Notes under the pieces: model-generated
What the model saw: the letters and a program-made list of their open reading frames with translations, nothing else
Told to the model about the DNA's origin: nothing
The model's database searches: none
NCBI GenBank assembly: GCA_002293065.1
Contig: DBCN01000152.1
Location: 32,761-48,051 of the forward strand
Reading direction: 5' to 3'
DNA length: 15,291 nt
From: Opitutia bacterium UBA957
GTDB taxonomy: Bacteria; Verrucomicrobiota; Verrucomicrobiia; Opitutales; UBA953
Translations under genes and position numbers: made by a program
Part shown: piece by piece, positions 7,728 through 14,860 of the stretch
Numbering within the stretch: the first letter of the stretch is position 1
Layout: the number at the start of each line of letters is the position of its first letter

Positions 7728-8171
7728 ATGAAACAAGCCCCCCAGGAAACGCCGGCCGACGCCGGCTTCCAGATCGCCCCGATGATCGACGTCGTCTTCG
7801 TGATCATGCTCTTCTTCATGGTGATGGCTGGTGCCGTGAAGGTGGAACACGAACTGAAGACGACCCTCCCCGGCAACGCCGAGACGGCCAAGGAAACCGA
7901 GATGCCCGATGAAATCACCATCGGCGTTTCGGAGAACGGCGCCGTCACCATCAACGAGGACCCCGTCGGCCAGCCCAACGATAAGACCTTGGAGAATCTC
8001 TACAACGAGATGTCGAAGATGGCGACGGCGGCCAAACAATCGAAGACGAAGTTGCTCATCACCGTCCAAGCCGAAGAAGCGGCCAAATACGAGCGGGTGA
8101 TCAACGTCCTCGATGTGCTGGCCCGCGCCGACATCACCAACGTGACCTTCGCGGTCGCGGAGCCGGAATAA
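7728..8171 (+). CDS. exbD: ExbD/TolR-family biopolymer transport protein (second copy)
   Basis: The product has 147 residues. It shares the ExbD membrane helix (FQIAPMIDVVFVIMLFFMVM) with the proton-carrying aspartate again at D21, but the periplasmic domain has diverged clearly from the first copy: it includes an acidic Glu/Thr/Pro-rich linker (residues ~45-65), ENGAVTINEDPVGQ, and a C-terminal TKLLITVQAEEAAKYERVINVLDVL region. The start is secure: GAGGA at 7716-7720, inside the previous gene, lies seven bases before the ATG, and the intergenic gap is 3 bp, so the two exbD genes are likely translationally coupled. It is the last gene of the five-gene unit and is followed by a strong terminator. 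Both copies look intact, which argues for a motor with two distinct ExbD subunits rather than a decaying duplicate. Confidence 0.92.
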   Translation: MKQAPQETPADAGFQIAPMIDVVFVIMLFFMVMAGAVKVEHELKTTLPGNAETAKETEMPDEITIGVSENGAVTINEDPVGQPNDKTLENLYNEMSKMATAAKQSKTKLLITVQAEEAAKYERVINVLDVLARADITNVTFAVAEPE

Positions 8172-8189
8172 CCCGACACCGCATCGACG

Positions 8190-8217
8190 AAAGGCCGCCT
8201 TCTCGGGCGGCCTTTTT
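8190..8217 (+). terminator. Rho-independent terminator closing the Exb-TPR operon
   Basis: A perfect 10-bp inverted repeat, AAAGGCCGCC (8190-8199) and GGCGGCCTTT (8206-8215), has a 6-base loop and a run of five T (8213-8217). It begins 18 bp after the stop of the second exbD gene. The A run on the 5' side means it could also work weakly for transcripts arriving from thrC on the minus strand. Confidence 0.9.
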
Positions 8218-8254
8218 GTTGGGCAGACTTGCCAAGTCGGCCGACGACCTTTTC

Positions 8255-8389
8255 ATGGAACGCATGAAATTCACCGCCGTCCTCCTGCTCGTCCTCAGCC
8301 TCGGTCTCTCCGGCTGCATCATCGTCATCGAGCAGGCCAAGGAAAAGAAGGACGCCCCGGCCCCGGCCGCGAAGTCCGAAGCCAAGTAA
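8255..8389 (+). CDS. Very small predicted lipoprotein
   Basis: The product has 44 residues. It starts MERMKFTAVLLLVLSLG and has the lipobox L18-S19-G20-C21, a textbook signal peptidase II site, so a mature lipidated peptide of only 24 residues is expected, with a lysine/glutamate and Ala/Pro-rich tail. ATG 8264 (product starting MKFTAV) is an equally plausible start with a more typical n-region; neither has a good Shine-Dalgarno sequence. The gene lies 37 bp after the exb terminator and its stop is 17 bp from the end of convergent thrC. It resembles the small entericidin-like or unnamed lipoproteins common in Gram-negatives in size and layout only; no homology is claimed. Codon usage is C-ending as in its neighbours, which supports a real gene. 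Confidence 0.7.
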   Translation: MERMKFTAVLLLVLSLGLSGCIIVIEQAKEKKDAPAPAAKSEAK

Positions 8390-8406
8390 CTTCCGCTTGC
8401 GGCCGC

Positions 8407-9738
8407 TTAGGCGAAGCCTTGGGTCGAATCGATGACGCGGCGGACGGCCTCGTAATCGTTTCCGATGCTCAATGGTGCCGGCTTCGGCAGTTCGTAGGGG
8501 AACGTCGCCGCGCGGCTATCGCCAAAGGCGGCCTCGAGGATGTCAGGGAACTTGGCCGGATGGGCCGTGCCGAAGACGACCACCTCCAGGTCATCATTGC
8601 CCGGCTGCGCCAGCAGGTCTTCGGCCGCCTTCCAGCCGACGGCGGTATGCGGACAAAGGACATACCCACCCGCCGCCCGGACGCGGCGCATGGTGTCCAA
8701 GGTCGCAGCATCATCGATGGTGACCGCCGAGACGGCCGGTCCGCCTTGGCGCCAAGCGAGGAGGCGATCCAAGTTGTTCGGCGCGCCGATGTCCATGGCG
8801 TTGGACGCGGTGGGCGTCGAACGGCGCGGCTGATACTTCCCGGTGGCGAAGAGTTCCGGCAAGGGCGAGTTGATGTTCGTCGCCGCAAGGAGGACCTCCA
8901 CCGGTAAGCCCATCCGGCGGGCGAGCTGGACGGCGCCGATATTGCCCAAGTTGCCCGAAGGGACGACGATGCCGAGACGGCGACCGGCGGCCAGCTGGCG
9001 ACGGACATGGAACGCGAACGGGACCTGGGCGATGAGGCGAATCGGGTTGATCGAATTCGCGGTGAGGAGCGGGCCGACCCGGCGCAAGGTATCGTCGGCC
9101 AAGGCGCGCTTCACCAAGGCCTGGCAGTCATCAAAGGTGCCATCGACGGAGAGGGCGATGACGCCCGGGCGCGGGCGCGCGATCTGCGACTCCTGCACCG
9201 GGCTGACGCCGATGCGGGGATAGAGGACCACCGCCCGGACCCCGGGCACCCCGGAACAAGCCTCGGTGACGGCACCACCGGTGTCGCCCGAGGTGGCCGC
9301 GAGGATCGTGAAACGCGGGTACTCGGCGCCGAGCACGTGGGCCGTGACGCGCACCAGCAGGCGCACGGCGAAATCCTTGAACGCCGCCGAGGGGCCTTGA
9401 AACAGTTCGAGGACCTGGATGCGGTCGGCGGCCTGCCCGGCGAAACCCGGCGGATGCACCAAGGGGACGGGGAAATTGAAAGCCTCCTGACAGAGCCGGC
9501 GGAGCACATCGACCCCGAGTTCATCGCGGAGGAACGGCGCGATCACCGCCTCGGCGAGGTCGGCGTAGCCCTCGGCTTGATGCGCGGCGACGAAGCCCGG
9601 CGGCAGCGACGGGATGACCGAGGGAACCCAGAGCCCGCCCTTGCCGGGCATCGAGGCCAAGAGCACCTCACGCAGGCTGGCGCGCTGCGTGGCGTCGGCG
9701 GTCGAGACGAACTCGAGCTTACTTCTGGGAGAGGACAT
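8407..9738 (-). CDS. thrC: Threonine synthase
   Basis: PLP-dependent cytoplasmic enzyme converting O-phospho-L-homoserine to L-threonine, the last step of the pathway. The product has 443 residues, close to the length of the E. coli-type enzyme. Motifs: the PLP lysine K121 in PSAAFKDFAVRLL, the substrate loop ATSGDTGGA (148-156), and the phosphate-binding loop PSGNLGN (260-266). The C-terminal region has HTAVGWKAAEDLL and TAHPAKFPDILEAAF, usual for the family. The ATG overlaps the last 20 bp of thrB in another frame, and a CAGGG lies just upstream, so translation is probably coupled to thrB. It converges with the small lipoprotein gene; no dedicated strong terminator was seen between them, although the exb hairpin at 8190-8217 could serve. 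Confidence 0.95.
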   Translation of the reverse strand: MSSPRSKLEFVSTADATQRASLREVLLASMPGKGGLWVPSVIPSLPPGFVAAHQAEGYADLAEAVIAPFLRDELGVDVLRRLCQEAFNFPVPLVHPPGFAGQAADRIQVLELFQGPSAAFKDFAVRLLVRVTAHVLGAEYPRFTILAATSGDTGGAVTEACSGVPGVRAVVLYPRIGVSPVQESQIARPRPGVIALSVDGTFDDCQALVKRALADDTLRRVGPLLTANSINPIRLIAQVPFAFHVRRQLAAGRRLGIVVPSGNLGNIGAVQLARRMGLPVEVLLAATNINSPLPELFATGKYQPRRSTPTASNAMDIGAPNNLDRLLAWRQGGPAVSAVTIDDAATLDTMRRVRAAGGYVLCPHTAVGWKAAEDLLAQPGNDDLEVVVFGTAHPAKFPDILEAAFGDSRAATFPYELPKPAPLSIGNDYEAVRRVIDSTQGFA

Positions 9739-10672
9739 GGACGCCCTGAGGATTGATGCGCGAGACGTACTGCGTAGCCTTGATGGGCACCGACTCGAAG
9801 ACGGTGGCGACGGCCGCGGCGACCCGGCGGGCCGTGGCTTCGCCTTCGCACAAGGCGAAGACGCTCGGGCCCGCGCCGGAGATGGAGAAACCCAGCGCCC
9901 CGGCGGCGAGGGCCTCGCGCTTGGCGCGATAGAACTCGGGAATCAGACGCTGACGATGCGGCTCGGCGATGAGGTCCACCACCGAACGGGCGATGAGCGC
10001 GTAGTCGCTTTGGTAAAGGCCGCAAATGAGGCCACCGAGGTTGCCGCTCTGCTGCGTCGCCGTCTCCAGCTGGATGTGCCGCGGCATGATTTCGCGGGCG
10101 ACCTTGGTCAGCACGACGATATCCGGATGCACCACCGCCGCCCACAGGTTCTGCGGGATCGGGATGTTGTGGACGTCGAGCTCCGCGTTGGAACGGATCA
10201 GCGTGATGCCGCCGAGCAGGCAAGGGCCGACGTTGTCGGCGTGCCAAGCGCCATCGGCGGCGGCTTCACCCGCGACGACGAAAGGCAACAACTGACGACG
10301 GGTCAAAGGCTCACCGAGTAGTTGGTTCACGGCGAAGGCGCCGCCAACGGCGCTCGCGGCACTGGATCCCAAGCCGCTGCCGAAAGGCATCTGCTTATGG
10401 ATTTCCATTTCGATGCCGAGGTCGGTCCGCCCCAAGTGACGCAACAGATCCAAAGCCGCGACGCCCGCGGTGTTCGACTTCGGGTCCAGGGGCAGGCGAC
10501 CGTCATCGCCCGTGATCTTGGTGATGCGGAAGCCGGGCTGGGGCGAAGAACGGACGATGATCTCGTCGCCGGGGAGTTCGATGGCGAAACCGAGCACGTC
10601 GAAGCCGCAAGCCACATTGGCCACGGTAGCAGGCGAGAAAACCCTGACTTTTTGGAGTATCTGTTTGGACAT
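9719..10672 (-). CDS. thrB: Homoserine kinase (GHMP family)
   Basis: ATP-dependent phosphorylation of L-homoserine, supplying the substrate for ThrC. The product has 317 residues, normal length. The N-terminal motif SPATVANVACGFDVLGFAI (13-31) is typical, the GHMP ATP-binding loop is PFGSGLGSSAAS (96-107), followed by HADNVGPCLLGG (144-155) and the C-terminal glycine-rich motif SISGAGPS (263-270). The start ATG at 10670-10672 has AGGGG a few bases upstream on the minus strand. It is the first gene of a two-gene thrB-thrC unit and divergent from nadE. No aspartate kinase/homoserine dehydrogenase gene is next to it, so the upstream steps are encoded elsewhere. Confidence 0.95.
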   Translation of the reverse strand: MSKQILQKVRVFSPATVANVACGFDVLGFAIELPGDEIIVRSSPQPGFRITKITGDDGRLPLDPKSNTAGVAALDLLRHLGRTDLGIEMEIHKQMPFGSGLGSSAASAVGGAFAVNQLLGEPLTRRQLLPFVVAGEAAADGAWHADNVGPCLLGGITLIRSNAELDVHNIPIPQNLWAAVVHPDIVVLTKVAREIMPRHIQLETATQQSGNLGGLICGLYQSDYALIARSVVDLIAEPHRQRLIPEFYRAKREALAAGALGFSISGAGPSVFALCEGEATARRVAAAVATVFESVPIKATQYVSRINPQGVHVLSQK

Positions 10673-10757
10673 ATCGGCCCCTAAAACGGTGGAGAAAGAC
10701 CTTTCGGGTTGCCTCCCCTCGGGTCAACGGTGAACATGAGCGTTACCGAGCCTAAAA
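10673..10757. promoter_or_regulatory. Divergent thrB/nadE intergenic control region
   Basis: These 85 bp must hold the start signals for thrB (minus) and nadE (plus). I see no strong consensus promoter in either direction; TTGCCT at 10709-10714 is the best -35-like hexamer for nadE but its -10 partner is poor. CCTAAAA occurs at 10751-10757, immediately before the nadE ATG, and again at 10761-10767 inside the gene. No threonine-rich leader peptide or attenuator was found. Confidence 0.4.
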
Positions 10758-12701
10758 ATGCCTAAAAGGACTCACCAGTTCGGGTTCGTGACCGTAGCGG
10801 CCGCCTCCCCCTCCCTTCGCTTAGGCGACCCGGCAGCCAATGCGCTGCTGGCCATCCAAGCGCTCGAGAAGGCCTCGGCGGAAGGCGCCGAAATCATCGT
10901 CCTCCCGGAACTCTGCCTCACCGGCTACAGTTGTGGCGACCTCTTTGGCCAACGCACCCTCCTGCAAGGCGCCCTGAAGGGCTTGGGCCAGGTGGCTGAG
11001 GCCACGGCCCGCCTTGGCGTCACCGCCCTCGTTGGGCTGCCCCTGGAGGTCTCTGGGCGCCTCTTCAACGCCGCTGCCTTCATCTCTCGCGGGAAGATCC
11101 TCGGCATCGTCCCCAAGACGCACCTGCCGAACACCGGCGAGTTCTACGAGCAACGCTGGTTCGCCTCCGCCCGCGTCGCCCCGGTCAAGGAAATCGACCT
11201 CCTCGGCCAGACCGTCCCCTTCGGCACCGACCTCCTCTTCCAGGCCTCCGACCTCCCCGACTGCGTGGTCGGCATCGAACTTTGCGAAGACCTCTGGGCC
11301 GTGGAACCCCCGAGCGGCGCCCAAGCCCTCGCCGGCGCCACCCTCCTCTGCAACCTCTCGGCCAGCGACGAACTGCTGACCAAGGCGGCTTATCGTCGCG
11401 ACCTCGTGCGCGCCCAGTCCGCCCGCTGCCTCGCGGCCTACGTCTACGCCGCGGCCGGGGCTGGCGAATCGAGCACCGATATCGTCTACAGCGGCCACGG
11501 CCTCATCGCCGAGAACGGCGGCGTCCTCGGGGAATCCGAGCGGTTCCGCTTCGAGCTCTCGCTCGTCGTCTCGCAGATCGACGTCGACAAACTGCAGGCG
11601 GAACGCCGCCGCAACAGCACGTTCTTCGGCGCGCCCGCGACGCTTCAACCCCGGGTCCGTCCGTTCGAACTGGGTCACCCGACCGGCACGACGCCCAAGC
11701 TCCGCCGCCGTTTCAGCCAGCATCCTTTCGTGCCCTCGGACGCGCAGCGCCGCGACGAACACAGCCAGGAGATCTTCGCCATCCAGTCGACCGGCCTCGC
11801 CCGTCGCCTGCGCCACACCGGCGCCCGCCACGTCGTCATCGGCGTCTCGGGCGGCCTCGACTCCACGCTCGCCTTGCTGGTGCTGCTCGAAGCCTTCGGC
11901 CGCCTCGGGCTGGACCGCAAGGGCATCATCGGCGTGACCATGCCCGGCCCGGGCACGACGGTCCGCACGCGCATGAACGCGCTCAAGTTGATGGAGGCCC
12001 TCGGCGTCACCGCGCGCGAGATCCCCATCGGCGCCGCGGTCGAACAGCACCTCGCCGACATCCAACATCCGCCCGGCAAGCACGACGTCACCTTCGAGAA
12101 CGCCCAAGCCCGCGAGCGCACGCAGGTGCTCATGGACGTCGCCAATCAGGCCGGTGGCTTCGTCGTCGGCACCGGCGACCTTTCCGAAGCCGCGCTCGGC
12201 TGGTGCACCTTCAACGCGGACCACATCTCGATGTACCACGTGAACATCGGCGTCCCCAAGACGCTGGTCCGTCACTTGGTCTCCTGGGCCGCGCACGCCC
12301 GCCACGTCGGGCATGAGCGGGCCTTGCTCGAGGACATCGTCGCCACCCCGGTCAGTCCGGAACTGCTGCCCCCGGGCGGCGACGGCGAAATCGCCCAACA
12401 GACGGAAATGCTCGTGGGGCCCTACGAGTTGCACGACTTCTTCCTGTACCACGTGATCCGCAACGGCTTCCGCCCGGCCAAGGTGCTGTGGCTCGCCGAA
12501 CACGCCTTCACGGGCAAATACGACCAGGCGGAGATCCGCCACTGGCTGCGCACGTTCCTGACCCGTTTCTTCAGCCAACAGTACAAGCGTTCGGTGATGC
12601 CCGACGGCCCGAAGGTCGGCTCGGTCGCCCTGTCGCCCCGCGGGGATTGGCGCATGCCGTCCGACGCCGAGGCCACGGCGTGGCTTGCGGAAATCGCCTA
12701 A
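10758..12701 (+). CDS. nadE: Glutamine-dependent NAD+ synthetase
   Basis: Converts deamido-NAD+ to NAD+ with ATP, using ammonia released from glutamine; cytoplasmic. The product has 647 residues, in the range of the two-domain enzymes. The N-terminal nitrilase-like glutaminase carries the expected catalytic triad: E51 in LPELCLTGY, K120 in PKTHLP and C176 in IELCEDLW. The C-terminal synthetase has the PP-loop SGGLDST (364-370), the PGPGTT segment, and the conserved block VGTGDLSEAALGWCTFNADH, followed by the NIGVPKTLVRHLV helix. The start ATG 10758 has only a weak GAG upstream. Its stop is 18 bp from the next gene, and together with the GlcD-like, HAD and uvrB genes it forms a tight same-strand run that could be one transcript. 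Confidence 0.95.
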   Translation: MPKRTHQFGFVTVAAASPSLRLGDPAANALLAIQALEKASAEGAEIIVLPELCLTGYSCGDLFGQRTLLQGALKGLGQVAEATARLGVTALVGLPLEVSGRLFNAAAFISRGKILGIVPKTHLPNTGEFYEQRWFASARVAPVKEIDLLGQTVPFGTDLLFQASDLPDCVVGIELCEDLWAVEPPSGAQALAGATLLCNLSASDELLTKAAYRRDLVRAQSARCLAAYVYAAAGAGESSTDIVYSGHGLIAENGGVLGESERFRFELSLVVSQIDVDKLQAERRRNSTFFGAPATLQPRVRPFELGHPTGTTPKLRRRFSQHPFVPSDAQRRDEHSQEIFAIQSTGLARRLRHTGARHVVIGVSGGLDSTLALLVLLEAFGRLGLDRKGIIGVTMPGPGTTVRTRMNALKLMEALGVTAREIPIGAAVEQHLADIQHPPGKHDVTFENAQARERTQVLMDVANQAGGFVVGTGDLSEAALGWCTFNADHISMYHVNIGVPKTLVRHLVSWAAHARHVGHERALLEDIVATPVSPELLPPGGDGEIAQQTEMLVGPYELHDFFLYHVIRNGFRPAKVLWLAEHAFTGKYDQAEIRHWLRTFLTRFFSQQYKRSVMPDGPKVGSVALSPRGDWRMPSDAEATAWLAEIA

Positions 12702-12719
12702 GGGTGTTTGTTAGGGGGC

Positions 12720-14186
12720 GTGACGACTCCCGTACGCACCCATCCTGCGGCCACGCAGGCCCTGCTCGCCCGCCTCGGCGCCGCCAAGGTCAAGACCGAC
12801 GAAGCCACGTGCTTCGCGGCTTCCTTCGACAACATGCGCCTGTCCTTCATGCCCGAGGCGGTCATCCGCCCGGAGGTCGAAGACGACATCGGCGTCGTCC
12901 TGAAGCTCGCCAACGAACACAAGATCCCCGTCACCGTCCGCGGCCGCGGCACCGGCAACACCGGCGCGAGCTCGCCGATCCGCGGTGGCTGGGTCATCCA
13001 CCTCGACCACTGGGATAAGATCGAGATCGACCCGATTTCGGCGATGGCGACGGTCCAGCCGGGCGCCATCACGGCCCGCATCAACGAGCTCGCCGCCGAA
13101 CACGGGCTCTTCTTCCCGCCCGATCCGTCTTCGCTGAAATACTGCAGCATCGGCGGCAACATCGCCACGAACGCCGGTGGCCTCCGCGCCGCCAAGTACG
13201 GCGTGGTCCGCGACCACGTCTACGCGCTCGAGGGATTCCTCCCGACCGGCGAGAAGGTCACCTGGGGGGCGCCGCTCCGTAAGTTCGTCAGCGGACTCAA
13301 CCTCCGCGACCTCTGGATCGGCTCCGAGGGGACCCTCGGGGTGATCACCAAGGCCACGCTCAAGCTCGTCAACAAGCCCAAGGCCCGCCGCACGTTCCTG
13401 CTGGCCTGCCGGACCGATGAAGGCGCGCTCGAAGCCGCGGCCGCCTTGATGGGCGCGCGCGTGAACCCGGCGGTCTTCGAGTTCCTCGACACGCAGACGG
13501 TCGAAGCCGCCGAAAAGCGCCGCGGGAGCCGCGTCTTCTCCACGGCCGAACTGCACGGCGTGGAGGAGACCCATGCCATCCTGCTCGTCGAAATCGACGG
13601 TCACCCCGCCGCCCTCGCCGAAGACGCGGTGAAGGTCCGCGCGTGGATCGCCCAGTATGCCGTGGCTTTCCGCGAGACCGACGTCGAAGCCGAGGCCGAA
13701 GCGCTCTGGGACATCCGCCGGACGTGCTCGCAGGCGATGTACGCCTTGGGCAACGCGAAGCTGAACGAGGACATCGTGGTGCCGTTCCGCAGCTACGTGG
13801 CGCTGATCCGCTACACCCGCGAGGTCCGCGACCGCGTCGGCCTGGCGACGCCGACCTTCGGCCACGCCGCCGACGGCAACTTCCACGTGCATATCATGTA
13901 CGACCGCGATAATCCCGAGCACTGCCGCAAGGCCGAGCTGGCGATCTACGACGTCATGAAGAAGGTCGTCGAACTCGGCGGCGCCATCACCGGGGAACAC
14001 GGCATCGGCATCGCGAAGTCGCCCTTCCTCCGCCTGCAGCACTCGCCCGCGGAAATCGGCGCGATGCTGGCGGTCAAGCGGGCCCTCGACCCGAACAACA
14101 TCTTAGCTCCGGGCCAGATCTTCGAACCGCTCAACGTCTGGGAGCATCGTCCGGTCAAGGTCACCCTCGCCTGGGACAAGCACTGA
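12720..14186 (+). CDS. glcD: FAD-linked oxidase/dehydrogenase of the GlcD / D-lactate dehydrogenase family
   Basis: VAO-type flavoprotein oxidising a 2-hydroxy acid; glycolate or D-lactate are the commonest substrates in the family. The product has 488 residues. The FAD_binding_4 domain spans ~47-185 with GRGTGNTG (75-82), PDPSS (134-138) and GGNIATNAGG (145-154). GSEGTLG (201-207) leads into the FAD-oxidase C domain with GHAADGNFHVHI (381-392) and EHGIG (426-430), the substrate-side histidine motifs. The GTG at 12720 is the likely start; the purine run AGGGGG is too close to it to be a normal ribosome site. A TTG at 12708 would add four residues. No GlcE or GlcF (iron-sulfur) partner is adjacent, so it may act alone or with subunits encoded elsewhere. 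Substrate is not decidable from sequence, so the symbol is a family label. Confidence 0.85.
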   Translation: MTTPVRTHPAATQALLARLGAAKVKTDEATCFAASFDNMRLSFMPEAVIRPEVEDDIGVVLKLANEHKIPVTVRGRGTGNTGASSPIRGGWVIHLDHWDKIEIDPISAMATVQPGAITARINELAAEHGLFFPPDPSSLKYCSIGGNIATNAGGLRAAKYGVVRDHVYALEGFLPTGEKVTWGAPLRKFVSGLNLRDLWIGSEGTLGVITKATLKLVNKPKARRTFLLACRTDEGALEAAAALMGARVNPAVFEFLDTQTVEAAEKRRGSRVFSTAELHGVEETHAILLVEIDGHPAALAEDAVKVRAWIAQYAVAFRETDVEAEAEALWDIRRTCSQAMYALGNAKLNEDIVVPFRSYVALIRYTREVRDRVGLATPTFGHAADGNFHVHIMYDRDNPEHCRKAELAIYDVMKKVVELGGAITGEHGIGIAKSPFLRLQHSPAEIGAMLAVKRALDPNNILAPGQIFEPLNVWEHRPVKVTLAWDKH

Positions 14187-14189
14187 GCC

Positions 14190-14855
14190 ATGGGCCGCAC
14201 CGTCGCCGTCTTTGATTGGGATGGGGTCGTCGTCGACTCCGCCGTCGCGCACGAACGCTCCTGGGAGCAGCTTGCCCTCGCGGAGAAGCTACCCTTGCCG
14301 GCGGACCATTTCGTCCGCGGCTTCGGCAAGCGGAACGAACTCATCATCCCCGACATCCTGCAGTGGACGCGCGACCCGGCGGAGGTCCGCCGCCTGTCCT
14401 ACCGCAAGGAAGAGCTCTACCGCGTCATCGCCCGCCAAGGACACATCCGCGTCCTGCCCGGCGTCTTCGAACTGCTCCGCGCCCTCCAGGCCGCGGGCAT
14501 CCCGTGCGTCATCGGCACGTCGACGCAGAAGGAGAACCTCGCGCTGGCGTTCGAGCTCTTCGGACTGGGCGTCTTCTTCCAAGGCGCGGTCAGCAGCGAA
14601 GACGTCTCCCGCGGCAAGCCCGACCCCGAGGTCTTCCTCAAGGCCTGCGCCTTGGCCAACGGCGACCCCGCGGCTTCGTTCGTGTTCGAGGATTCTTTCT
14701 CGGGCATCCAAGCCGGCCTCGCCGGCGGGTTCATCACCATCGCCTTGGCGACCACGAATACGCGCGAGGCCCTGCTCCCGCAGATGGCCCATCGCATCGT
14801 GAAGGACCTCTCGGAGGTCGACGCCGGCTGGCTCGTGCGCGGTCGGCTCGACTAA
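14190..14855 (+). CDS. HAD-superfamily hydrolase, phosphoglycolate phosphatase / beta-phosphoglucomutase-like
   Basis: The product has 221 residues. All HAD motifs are present: I, DWDGVVVDS with nucleophile D9 and acid/base D11; II, T110 or S111 in IGTST; III, K143 in GKPDPEVF; IV, the acidic pair E167-D168 in FEDSFSG. The insertion between motif I and II (about residues 18-85) is the small helical cap typical of subfamily IA phosphatases and phosphomutases. The length fits Gph, YniC-like and beta-PGM-like proteins. It starts 3 bp after the stop of the GlcD-like gene, which favours co-expression and makes 2-phosphoglycolate one candidate substrate (inference). Motif I reads DGVVVDS rather than the DGTLVDS of classical Gph, so a sugar phosphatase or mutase is equally possible. 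Confidence 0.85.
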   Translation: MGRTVAVFDWDGVVVDSAVAHERSWEQLALAEKLPLPADHFVRGFGKRNELIIPDILQWTRDPAEVRRLSYRKEELYRVIARQGHIRVLPGVFELLRALQAAGIPCVIGTSTQKENLALAFELFGLGVFFQGAVSSEDVSRGKPDPEVFLKACALANGDPAASFVFEDSFSGIQAGLAGGFITIALATTNTREALLPQMAHRIVKDLSEVDAGWLVRGRLD

Positions 14856-14860
14856 GCGGC

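Noticed and set aside
8393..8402. CCGC-TT-GCGG hairpin between the lipoprotein gene and thrC as a terminator
   Set aside because: The stem is only 4 bp with a 2-base loop and no T run on either strand.
10681..10737. An 18-codon minus-strand frame upstream of thrB that might be a threonine leader peptide
   Set aside because: It has one threonine codon and no isoleucine run, and no terminator/antiterminator hairpin pair follows it.
10821..12578. A 585-codon minus-strand frame opposite nadE, and a similar 443-codon one opposite the GlcD-like gene (12711-14042)
   Set aside because: Both are mirror images of well-conserved enzymes with intact catalytic motifs; they are codon-bias shadows.
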